A stretch of 64,000 nt of DNA from Bifidobacterium biavatii DSM 23969 (GTDB lineage Bacteria > Actinomycetota > Actinomycetes > Actinomycetales > Bifidobacteriaceae). A program made the translations under genes and the position numbers. The DNA is taken from positions 1-64,000 of the forward strand of contig NZ_JGYN01000017.1 in the NCBI RefSeq assembly GCF_000741165.1. Direction: 5' to 3'. Shown here one piece after another: positions 35,281 through 42,496 of the stretch; the first letter of the stretch is position 1, and each line of letters starts with the position of its first letter. The notes under the pieces are model-generated. The model did not search any database. It was not told the origin of the DNA and was given only the letters and a program-made list of their open reading frames with translations.

Positions 35281-37146
35281 ATGAACGACACGACGAACAC
35301 TCGGCGACGGCATGGCGGCCGCGACGGCACACGCGTGCTGTCCGCCGTCACGGCGGTTGCTCCGATCGGCGCGCAGCTGGTCATGCTCGTCGTCATGCTG
35401 GTCGAACGCCGGTGGATGTTCGCGATGATGGTGGTGCCCGGACTGATCGGATGCGGCGCGTCCGCACTGCTCGCCCTAGCCCGCCTGTCCGGCGAGCGGC
35501 GGGGAAAAGCGGCCGAACCGGGTCATTCCGCTACCGGCGATGGCACGCCGTCCGCTGCCGAATGCGCCGAGGATGATCCTCGCGCCGTGTTCGCGTCCAT
35601 CGAACCGCGGTCGTGGGAGTCGCTCGCGCTGCCGAATCCTCGCGACGAGCCGCTGCCGTGGCGTTACGTGGTGCGCCGGTGGCTGGAACCGCCCTGCATG
35701 GAAGCGACACTTGGCATGGGGCAGGACGGCCCGTTCCGGCTCGATCTGGCCCGGCAGGGACCGCACGCGCTGGTTGCCGGCACGACCGGTTCGGGCAAAT
35801 CGGTGCTGCTGCAGACGTGGTGCCTGTCGTTGGCATGCCGCAATCCGCCGGATCGGCTGCATTTCGTCTTCCTTGACTTCAAGGGCGGTTCCGCGTTCGG
35901 CGCGTTGGCGCGCATGCCCCATGTGGCCGGTAACGTGTGCGATCTTGACCTGGCGCACGCCACGCGCGCATTGGAGGCGATCGAGGGCGAGCTTCGCCGG
36001 CGCGAACGACTGGTGGCCGACCAACATGTGGCGGACGTGAACCGCATGGCCGAGCCGCCTCCCCGGCTCATGATCGTGGTCGACGAATTCCACGCGTTAC
36101 GCAGTCAGCTGCCCGATTACGTCGACCGTCTGGTGCGCATCGCAGCGCTCGGGCGGTCGCTCGGCATGCATCTGATCGCCTGCACGCAGAATCCGCAAGG
36201 TCAGGTCGGCGCGGACATGAAGGCGAACATTGCGGTCAATATCTGCCTGCGCGTGCGCGACCCGATGCAGTCAAGGGAGCTGCTCGGTTCGTCCCGCGCC
36301 GCGGCCATCAGCCCGTCGCTGCCCGGCGCGGCCTACTGCGCGGATGGCGAGTCGATCGAGGCGCTGCGTTGCTGCGAGGCGCGCGACATCGACGCGGCGG
36401 TCGACGCGGTGCTGTCCGCCCAGCGTTTCTGCGAGCTGCCGTCGGCGGAACCGCTGTTCAGCGCGCCATTGCCTCGCGTCGCCGACGCCGAAACGGCGTC
36501 CCGTACTGTCACGGCCGCGTCGGACGCGGTGCCGTTCGCCGTGTCCGACAACGGTGTGCGGCTAGGCACGGCCATGCTGCCCGTCATGTCGGGCAATGTC
36601 GCGATCATCGGACAGCACGGCCGCGGCAAGTCGACCGTGCTGTCGGTGGTCGCATCAATGCTGCGCGACATGCCGACCGTCCAACTGCGCACCAGCCGAC
36701 GTTCCGCGCGCGGCACGGCATCGTCCATCGTGCGCGGAGCGTCGCACGCACACCCTGCCGGCGAATTCGGCACGGCTGCACCGGGCGCGCCCCCTCCGCC
36801 GCACCCGCGCATGGTATGGCTTGCCGACGACGCGGACCCGCTGCTTGACCCGCTGGGCGACGATCCGCTGTGCACGGAATTCCGGGCGGCGCTGCACGAT
36901 CCCACAGTCACGGTGATCTTCGCGGCCCGCACCATGCGTCACGTGCGCGTGCCGGAGCATTGCACAACGCGCGTCATCTTCCCCACCGGGGACCGGCCGA
37001 CGGATCTGACAAGCGGCATTCCACCGGATCTGCTGGCCCGCTTCACGCACGAGGATTTGGACACGCCGGGCCGCGCCGTGCTGGTTGACAAGGGGCGCGC
37101 GATGCCGGTGCAATGCTTTCGGGCGGGCGCGCCGGCAATTCCGTAA
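35281..37146 (+). CDS. Orphan FtsK/SpoIIIE-type ATPase, EccC-like
   Basis: A 621-aa protein with two N-terminal membrane helices (residues about 18-68) and a first FtsK-type ATPase domain with intact Walker A (AGTTGSGKSV) and Walker B (RLMIVVDEFHAL). A second domain has a weaker P loop (GQHGRGKST) and MVWLADDADPL in place of Walker B. The layout is that of EccC/EssC, the motor of type VII secretion, but without the N-terminal stalk domain and with only two ATPase units. No EsxA-like, EccB, EccD or MycP gene is in the window. The start has no strong ribosome site. Confidence 0.78.
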   Translation: MNDTTNTRRRHGGRDGTRVLSAVTAVAPIGAQLVMLVVMLVERRWMFAMMVVPGLIGCGASALLALARLSGERRGKAAEPGHSATGDGTPSAAECAEDDPRAVFASIEPRSWESLALPNPRDEPLPWRYVVRRWLEPPCMEATLGMGQDGPFRLDLARQGPHALVAGTTGSGKSVLLQTWCLSLACRNPPDRLHFVFLDFKGGSAFGALARMPHVAGNVCDLDLAHATRALEAIEGELRRRERLVADQHVADVNRMAEPPPRLMIVVDEFHALRSQLPDYVDRLVRIAALGRSLGMHLIACTQNPQGQVGADMKANIAVNICLRVRDPMQSRELLGSSRAAAISPSLPGAAYCADGESIEALRCCEARDIDAAVDAVLSAQRFCELPSAEPLFSAPLPRVADAETASRTVTAASDAVPFAVSDNGVRLGTAMLPVMSGNVAIIGQHGRGKSTVLSVVASMLRDMPTVQLRTSRRSARGTASSIVRGASHAHPAGEFGTAAPGAPPPPHPRMVWLADDADPLLDPLGDDPLCTEFRAALHDPTVTVIFAARTMRHVRVPEHCTTRVIFPTGDRPTDLTSGIPPDLLARFTHEDLDTPGRAVLVDKGRAMPVQCFRAGAPAIP

Positions 37147-37234
37147 GCGTAACCTCTTGAAAAGTCGGTGGTTTCGTGGTTATCTGTGTAGTGGTTACAA
37201 GACATGAGTCCTGTGGAATGAGGAAGGCGATACG

Positions 37235-37510
37235 ATGAGCAGTGCTTTTGACTGGCGTGCCAAGGCCGCGTGCCGCGACAAGGATCCGGAACTGTTCTTC
37301 CCGGTCGGCAACACCGGAGCGGCATATCAGCAGATTGAAGAGGCCAAGGCCGTCTGCCGCACCTGCAAGGTCATTGATGCGTGCCTGAAGTGCGCGTTGG
37401 ACACCAACCAGGACTACGGCGTGTGGGGCGGTCTGAGCGAGGATGAGCGCCGTGCGCTCAAGCGTCGCGCGATGCGCGCCCGCCGTTCCCAGGCGCTGCA
37501 GCAGATCTGA
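37235..37510 (+). CDS. whiB1: WhiB family iron-sulfur regulator, WhiB1-like
   Basis: A 91-aa WhiB protein with the four cluster Cys (ACRD, VCRTC, ACLKC), the GVWGGLSEDERR turn and a basic RRAMRARRSQ tail. GAGGAAGG precedes the ATG. It faces the pdtaS-like gene, as whiB1 (Rv3219) faces pdtaS (Rv3220c) in Mycobacterium tuberculosis. WhiB1 is essential and NO-sensitive there. The assignment rests on this synteny and sequence. Confidence 0.93.
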   Translation: MSSAFDWRAKAACRDKDPELFFPVGNTGAAYQQIEEAKAVCRTCKVIDACLKCALDTNQDYGVWGGLSEDERRALKRRAMRARRSQALQQI

Positions 37511-37584
37511 CCCCCGTCCGGATGCGACTGCATCCGGACAATCGGACCGGCGGCGGACGGATATAGCGGATATAGCGTCATATA

Positions 37585-37627
37585 CGAGAAGTGGCCCATG
37601 GGATTCCTGCCCATGGGCCACTTCTCG
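37585..37627. terminator. Bidirectional terminator between whiB1 and pdtaS-like gene
   Basis: Perfect 18-bp arms (cgagaagtggcccatggg and its complement) around a seven-base loop between convergent genes. Confidence 0.8.
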
Positions 37628-37649
37628 TATTCGCATACGCCGTCGCGAG

Positions 37650-39137
37650 CTACTCCTCCTGGGCCGCGCGCAGCTTCATGTCGAGCACCACTCGCGTGCC
37701 GCCCTCGCGGCGCGGCTCCCAGTGCACGCTGCCGCCGAAGTCATTGGTCACGAACGTGTTGATGATCTGCGTGCCAAGGCCGGAACCGCTCGAACGGGCC
37801 ATGCCGTTCTTCTCCTCGTGGTCGAGACCGGAACCATCGTCTTCGACCACCACGTTGAGGTTCGCCCCGGAACGACCCACGGAAATGACGATATGCCCCT
37901 CCTTGCGGCCCTCGAAACCGTGTTCAACCGCATTGGTGATCAGCTCGGTGAGCACGAGGGACAGCGGCGTGGCGTCCTGCGCAGGCATCATGCCGAACTG
38001 GCCGACGTATTCGATACTGATATGCTGGTCGCGCATCGTGGCCAGATCCACGCTCATCTTGAGCAGGTTAGAGATCACCTTATCGAAGTCGACGATCTCG
38101 TCGGCGGTCTGGCTCAGACCCTCGTGCACCATCGCGATGGTCTGCACGCGGCGCTGCGCCTCCTCGAGTTCCTTCTTGACCTCCTCGGACTTGGTCTTGC
38201 GCGCCTGCAGGCGCAGCAGCGCGGAAACGGCCTGCAGATTGTTCTTAACGCGATGGTGGATTTCGGAGATCGTCGCGTCCTTGGTCTGCAGCTCCTCCTC
38301 GCGGCGGCGCAACTCGGTCACGTCGCGGCACAGGATGATCGCGCCGGTACGGCCGTTCGTGCCGTACAGCGGCATGGAGCGCATGGAGACGGCAGAACGG
38401 TTCGCGTTGAGTTCGGAATCAACGGCCGCCTTGCCGCTCAGCACCAGCGGCAGAGACTCGGGCAGCGGGTCGTTCTCGTGCAGTAGCTGCGTGCCAACTT
38501 CGCTCAGCAGCTTGCCCTGCATGGTGACGAGCGACCCGAGACGGCGGAAGCAGCTGATCGCATTGGGCGAGGCGTAGCGGACCATGCCGTCCTCGGCGAG
38601 CACGATGAAGCCGTCGGAGACGCGCGCGATGTGACGCTGGCTCATCACCGAATCAGTGTAGGGGAACTGGCCGCGCGGGATCATCTCGTACAATTGCTTG
38701 CCCGCGTTAATGCTTTCGGACTCATTGCGGCCGTTGGATTCGCGCGTGGCCATGTTGGTCTCGCGCACCACCAGCCCGAGCGTTTTGCCGTTGTGGCGCA
38801 CCGGCGCGTACACGTTACACACGGTGGACTTGCCGACGTTGCGCAGCACGGTGGAGCGGAACACCACCTCGGAGCTCATCGCCGCGTCGAGTTCGCCGAT
38901 CATGTCTTCGGGGGCGCGATCGCCGACCACGTCCTCGGTGCGCAACGTGGAAACGGTGGACGGACGGCACTGCTCGGCCACCACGTAGTGTCCGTCGCCG
39001 TCCTGTACGATGAGCAGCAGGTCGGCGAAGCTCAGGTCCGCGATGACCTGCCAGTCGCCCACCAGATGGTGCAGCCATTCGCGGTCTTCGGCATCGAAAT
39101 CGGGTCGTGTAGCGAGTACTTGTGTGAAATCTGCCAT
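37650..39137 (-). CDS. pdtaS: Cytosolic sensor histidine kinase, PdtaS-like
   Basis: A 495-aa soluble kinase. An N-terminal GAF-like domain begins LVGDWQVIADLSFADLLLIV, very like mycobacterial PdtaS (GEWQLLADLSFADYL). A PAS domain follows (about residues 165-280, FIVLAEDGMVRYASPNAI), then a HisKA_2 box with acceptor His (ISEIHHRVKNNLQAVSALLR) and an ATPase domain with ELITNAVEHGFEG and GSGLGTQII. The partner, an ANTAR-domain RNA-binding regulator (PdtaR), is not in the window. PdtaS controls termination-based riboregulation in mycobacteria. No strong ribosome site; ATG 39137 chosen by homology. Confidence 0.88.
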   Translation of the reverse strand: MADFTQVLATRPDFDAEDREWLHHLVGDWQVIADLSFADLLLIVQDGDGHYVVAEQCRPSTVSTLRTEDVVGDRAPEDMIGELDAAMSSEVVFRSTVLRNVGKSTVCNVYAPVRHNGKTLGLVVRETNMATRESNGRNESESINAGKQLYEMIPRGQFPYTDSVMSQRHIARVSDGFIVLAEDGMVRYASPNAISCFRRLGSLVTMQGKLLSEVGTQLLHENDPLPESLPLVLSGKAAVDSELNANRSAVSMRSMPLYGTNGRTGAIILCRDVTELRRREEELQTKDATISEIHHRVKNNLQAVSALLRLQARKTKSEEVKKELEEAQRRVQTIAMVHEGLSQTADEIVDFDKVISNLLKMSVDLATMRDQHISIEYVGQFGMMPAQDATPLSLVLTELITNAVEHGFEGRKEGHIVISVGRSGANLNVVVEDDGSGLDHEEKNGMARSSGSGLGTQIINTFVTNDFGGSVHWEPRREGGTRVVLDMKLRAAQEE

Positions 39138-39195
39138 GCCAACCATCATACGCAACCGTGCGTGCCATATGGACATACCCGCGCCGGACGTGGTC

Positions 39196-39244
39196 TTGAC
39201 AATCACGGCGGTTACGTTATCGTAGGTTACGGTAGCGTAGGTTA
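39196..39244 (+). promoter_or_regulatory. Promoter with repeated CGTAGGTTA sites before hemolysin III gene
   Basis: A perfect TTGACA (39196-39201) is followed by TATCGT at a 16-bp spacing. CGTAGGTTA occurs twice (39221-39229 and 39236-39244) at 15-bp period, with a related gttacgtta just before. The repeats overlap the -10 and start region, as expected for an operator. The regulator is unknown. Confidence 0.5.
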
Positions 39245-39294
39245 TCGCCTGCGCCGATCGCCGATATCGACAGCAATCGTCGATGGGAGGAACG

Positions 39295-40200
39295 ATGGCA
39301 GTCTCCGAAGAAGAGGTCGCGCGCAAGCGCGCGGCCATACAGGCGGCACGCGACGCCGCGACCAAGGCGCGCGAGGCGGCACTGCAGGCCAAGGCGGACG
39401 CTGTGCGCGTCAAGGCGCAGGCCAAGGCCGAACGCATCCGCCGGCACGGCGAGGAAAAAGCCCTGTCGGTCATCGCCAAGGCGGAGACTCGAGCGGCCCG
39501 ACTCGAAGGCATCTCCCCCGCCGAGGTCGAACGCAAGATCCGGCTCGACGTGCACGGCCGCCCCAAGCCGCTGCTGCGCGGCTGGATCCACGCCGTCGCC
39601 ACGCCGCTCGCGCTCGCCGCCGGCATCGTGCTGATCTGCCTGGCGCAGGGAGCCGGACTCAAATGGGCGTGCGCCGTGTTCATGACCTGCTCGCTGGTCC
39701 TGTTCGGCAACTCGGCCGCCTATCATCTGGGCGACTGGTCGCCGCGCGTCACCGACGTGCTGCGCCGCATCGACCACATGAACATCTTCCTGCTCATCGC
39801 CGGCACGTACACACCCGTCTCATTCGCGCTCACGCCACACTGGCGCGACGCGATCATCGCCGGCATGTGGGCGTGCACGCTGGTCGCGCTCGTCATCCAC
39901 GTGATCTGGATCGGCGCGCCCCGCTGGCTGTACGTAATCGTCTACATCATCTTCGGCGTGTCCGGCGTCGCGTTCATGAGCCTGTTCTGGACATCCCCGT
40001 ACGCAGGACCGACCGTCGTGATCCTGCTCGGCGCCGGCGGCGCATGCTACATCGCCGGCGCAATCGTGTACGGGCTGCGCAAGCCCGACCCGTGGCCGCG
40101 CGTGTTCGGCTTCCACGAGATCTTCCACACCGGCACCGTCGCCGGATATGCGTGCCACATGGTCGCGATCTACATGGTGATCGTCTCGCTCTGGCACTAG
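39295..40200 (+). CDS. Hemolysin III / YqfA family membrane protein with N-terminal coiled coil
   Basis: A 301-aa protein. The C-terminal 210 residues form seven membrane helices of the PAQR/hemolysin III family, with the metal-site residues in NSAAYHLGDW, RIDHMNIFLLIAGTYTP and GFHEIFHTGTVAGYACH. Residues 1-90 are an unusual Ala/Lys/Arg-rich coiled coil (AREAALQAKADAVRVKAQAK) not part of the standard family. GGGAGG precedes the ATG at 39295. Haemolysis is not implied; family function is membrane-lipid related or receptor-like. Confidence 0.88.
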   Translation: MAVSEEEVARKRAAIQAARDAATKAREAALQAKADAVRVKAQAKAERIRRHGEEKALSVIAKAETRAARLEGISPAEVERKIRLDVHGRPKPLLRGWIHAVATPLALAAGIVLICLAQGAGLKWACAVFMTCSLVLFGNSAAYHLGDWSPRVTDVLRRIDHMNIFLLIAGTYTPVSFALTPHWRDAIIAGMWACTLVALVIHVIWIGAPRWLYVIVYIIFGVSGVAFMSLFWTSPYAGPTVVILLGAGGACYIAGAIVYGLRKPDPWPRVFGFHEIFHTGTVAGYACHMVAIYMVIVSLWH

Positions 40201-40245
40201 CGGCCCGTCGGCACGACGACCGGGCATGAATCACGGCGCCGACAA

Positions 40246-40299
40246 ATGCGTGAAGGGGCTTCCCGCACGGAAACTCGGGCGGGAAGCCCCTTCACGCAT
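40246..40299. terminator. Bidirectional terminator between hemolysin III gene and greA
   Basis: Perfect 21-bp arms with core gaaggggcttcccgc around a 12-base loop between convergent genes. Confidence 0.85.
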
Positions 40300-40357
40300 C
40301 GATGACCGGATGCCGCAACGGAATGCCACGCAGCCGGAACCAGCCGCGGGAGCCGCG

Positions 40358-40837
40358 TCACTCGACCGGCTTGGCCTCCTTGATGGTCACGCTGATCGTG
40401 CGGCCATTCGGAGCCTGATAGCTGACCGTGTCGCCCTGCTTGGCGCCCATGATGGCCTTGCCGATCGGCGAATCCTCGCTCAGCACGTCGTACTTGGTGA
40501 CGGACGCCATGTCGCGCGCGCCGAGCACGTACGTCATCTCGTTGCCGGCCAGTTCGATGGTCACCAGCGAGCCGTTGCCGACCGTGCCGGCCTTCGGGGC
40601 CTCGACGATGACCGCGTTGCGCAGCTTGACGATGAGCTCGTTGATGCGGCCCTCGTTCTTGCTCTGCTCCTCGCGCGCGGCCTGATAACCGCCGTTCTCG
40701 GACAGATCGCCCTCGGCGCGGGCAGCGGCGATGCGCTTGGTGATCTCGTCGCGGTACTGGCCCTCGCGGTAGGCGAGTTCGTCCTTCAGCTTGTCGTACG
40801 CATCCTGCGTGAGCGGGACGGCCTTTTCTTCACCCAT
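40358..40837 (-). CDS. greA: Transcription elongation factor GreA
   Basis: A 159-aa factor that rescues backtracked RNA polymerase by stimulating transcript cleavage. The coiled-coil tip with the acidic pair (AAARAEGDLSENGGY) and the C-terminal FKBP-like domain (PIGKAIMGAKQGDTVSY) are present. GGGAGGAAC precedes the ATG. The FKBP gene lies upstream in the same direction, with a terminator between them. Confidence 0.96.
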   Translation of the reverse strand: MGEEKAVPLTQDAYDKLKDELAYREGQYRDEITKRIAAARAEGDLSENGGYQAAREEQSKNEGRINELIVKLRNAVIVEAPKAGTVGNGSLVTIELAGNEMTYVLGARDMASVTKYDVLSEDSPIGKAIMGAKQGDTVSYQAPNGRTISVTIKEAKPVE

Positions 40838-40876
40838 GATGTTCCTCCCTTGGTTGGGTCTGTTGGTCAGTGTACG

Positions 40877-40902
40877 AAAAAAGCGCCGACTTGCGCCGGC
40901 GC
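40877..40902 (-). terminator. Intrinsic terminator after FKBP gene
   Basis: gcgccg and cggcgc pair around an eight-base loop; on the minus strand six T follow (40877-40882). It separates the FKBP gene from greA. Confidence 0.75.
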
Positions 40903-40933
40903 GTCCGCTTGCTGGACGGGAACGTCCCGTCGC

Positions 40934-41338
40934 TCAGCGAGTGGAGATGATGTCGATGACGAACACGAGCGTGTCACCGCCGCCGATGCCGGCCTGCGGA
41001 ACGCCACGCGAGCCGTAGCCATACTCCGGCGGGATGGAGACGACCAGACGGGAGCCGACGTTGTGGCCCGGCACGGTCTGATCCCAGCCCTTGATGACCT
41101 GGCCGACGCCGATGCCGAAGCTGGCCGGCTGGTGGCGAGCGAAGCTCGAATCGAACGGCTCGCTCTTACCCCACACCACGCCGTGATAGTTGACGGTCAC
41201 CGTGTCGCCGCGGCGCACGATCGGGCCGTCGCCCTCGACGAGCTCGACGGCCTTGAGACCGGCCGGAGCCTCGCCCTCGAATTCGATGGTCGGCGTGGCG
41301 CCGAATTCGGCGTTGACCTTGGGCATGTTCGCTGCCAT
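40934..41338 (-). CDS. FKBP-type peptidyl-prolyl cis-trans isomerase
   Basis: A 134-aa single-domain FKBP. The fold runs from VTVNYHGVVWGKSEPFDSSF through GVGQVIKGWDQTVPG and SIPPEYGYGSRG to LVFVIDII. No signal peptide, so it is probably cytosolic. AAGGAGGAAC precedes the ATG at 41338. It is a helper of protein folding near growth and transcription genes. Confidence 0.94.
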   Translation of the reverse strand: MAANMPKVNAEFGATPTIEFEGEAPAGLKAVELVEGDGPIVRRGDTVTVNYHGVVWGKSEPFDSSFARHQPASFGIGVGQVIKGWDQTVPGHNVGSRLVVSIPPEYGYGSRGVPQAGIGGGDTLVFVIDIISTR

Positions 41339-41469
41339 GTGTTCCTCCTTGTCGATACGCGCGACATCGCCGCGCACAATGTGCCTTAGCATACCCATCC
41401 TCGCCGCACCGCGCAAGCGTTCCGCCGGCCGACGCAACCACGCCGCAGCCAAGACCGGAAGCGGCGCGG

Positions 41470-42036
41470 TCAGGACAATGCCGACATGGTCATGGCGAAC
41501 ACGACGCCGCCCAGCACGGCGATCGCAAGCGCGGCGACGCCGGCCGCGATCACCGTGGCGCGGCGGTCGGCCAGACGCGGGACGAGAATCGAGCCGAAGA
41601 AGAACGAGACGAATCCGGCGGCCGCGCAGTTGACGCCGATGCCGAGCTTGGCACTCGCAGCGAGCGCCGTGCCGCCGACCGGCACGATGATCGAGTCGAT
41701 GACGGCCGGATAGACGGCGTAGCCCCATGCGGCGAAGCCGATAAGCCCGGCGAGCGCGTAGACGAACGGCAGAATCTTGGGCAGGCTGTGCCGTGCGGTG
41801 AGCGATTCGACGACCCACAACAGAATGAACCCGACCGTGCAGGTGAAGGCGACGGCGAACAACGAGGCGACGAGGAACCACGGCAGGATGTTGAATGCGT
41901 TTCCGGACATCGTCACGTAGATGGGCGCGCTGACCAGTTCGCACACGCACATCGCGACGGCAATCACGACCGCCTGCACGAGCATCGTGGGCAGTCCGTC
42001 TTCCGTCTCGCGGCTCACATCCAACCAACCGGCCAT
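41470..42036 (-). CDS. Hypothetical membrane protein, 188 aa
   Basis: About six membrane helices (for example LVQAVVIAVAMCVCELVSAPI and ATVIAAGVAALAIAVLGGVVF). No family recognised. The ATG at 42036 is seven bases after GGAGGG; the ATG at 42042 would lie against that site and is less likely. It stands between the FKBP gene and a leucine tRNA. Confidence 0.75.
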   Translation of the reverse strand: MAGWLDVSRETEDGLPTMLVQAVVIAVAMCVCELVSAPIYVTMSGNAFNILPWFLVASLFAVAFTCTVGFILLWVVESLTARHSLPKILPFVYALAGLIGFAAWGYAVYPAVIDSIIVPVGGTALAASAKLGIGVNCAAAGFVSFFFGSILVPRLADRRATVIAAGVAALAIAVLGGVVFAMTMSALS

Positions 42037-42321
42037 AGTCATCCCTCCCCGGCCGCATCCGGCCGTTCGCGTGTCAATTCGCGGGTCAGTCTATAGGCAT
42101 GAGGAAAACCGAATGTTTCCGTCTTGTCTCGGGGACGACAATTTACCGAATAACGCTCTTGCGCCTGCCGCAATCCGTCACCGCCTGGGCGTTCTTTGGG
42201 CACTTTTTACCAGAATCGGGCATGATTCAGCATGATTAGTCGTGATGGAAGCGGGTTACTCATTGGACGTTAGCCCTACTGCCGTAAGGCTTTTCGGCCA
42301 TATACCAGCTTTTGCGAAAAG

Positions 42322-42400
42322 TGCCCCCGGCGGGACTCGAACCCGCAAGCCGAAGCGATCGATTTTAAGTCGACTGCGTATACCATTTCGCCACGAGGGC
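42322..42400 (-). tRNA. tRNA-Leu (TAA)
   Basis: A 79-nt class II tRNA. Acceptor GCCCTCG pairs with CGGGGGC, anticodon loop CTTAAAA gives TAA, variable arm includes GC-TTCG-GC, and the T arm is GCGGG-TTCGAGT-CCCGC. CCA is not encoded. No prophage lies next to it. Confidence 0.95.
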
Positions 42401-42496
42401 GTCGGCCGCGAACGGCCAACCGTTATATTGTACGCCATGCGCGCGGGAGGGGCGCACGGCATTGCGTCCCGACGTCATCATGTCATGCCGGCCATG

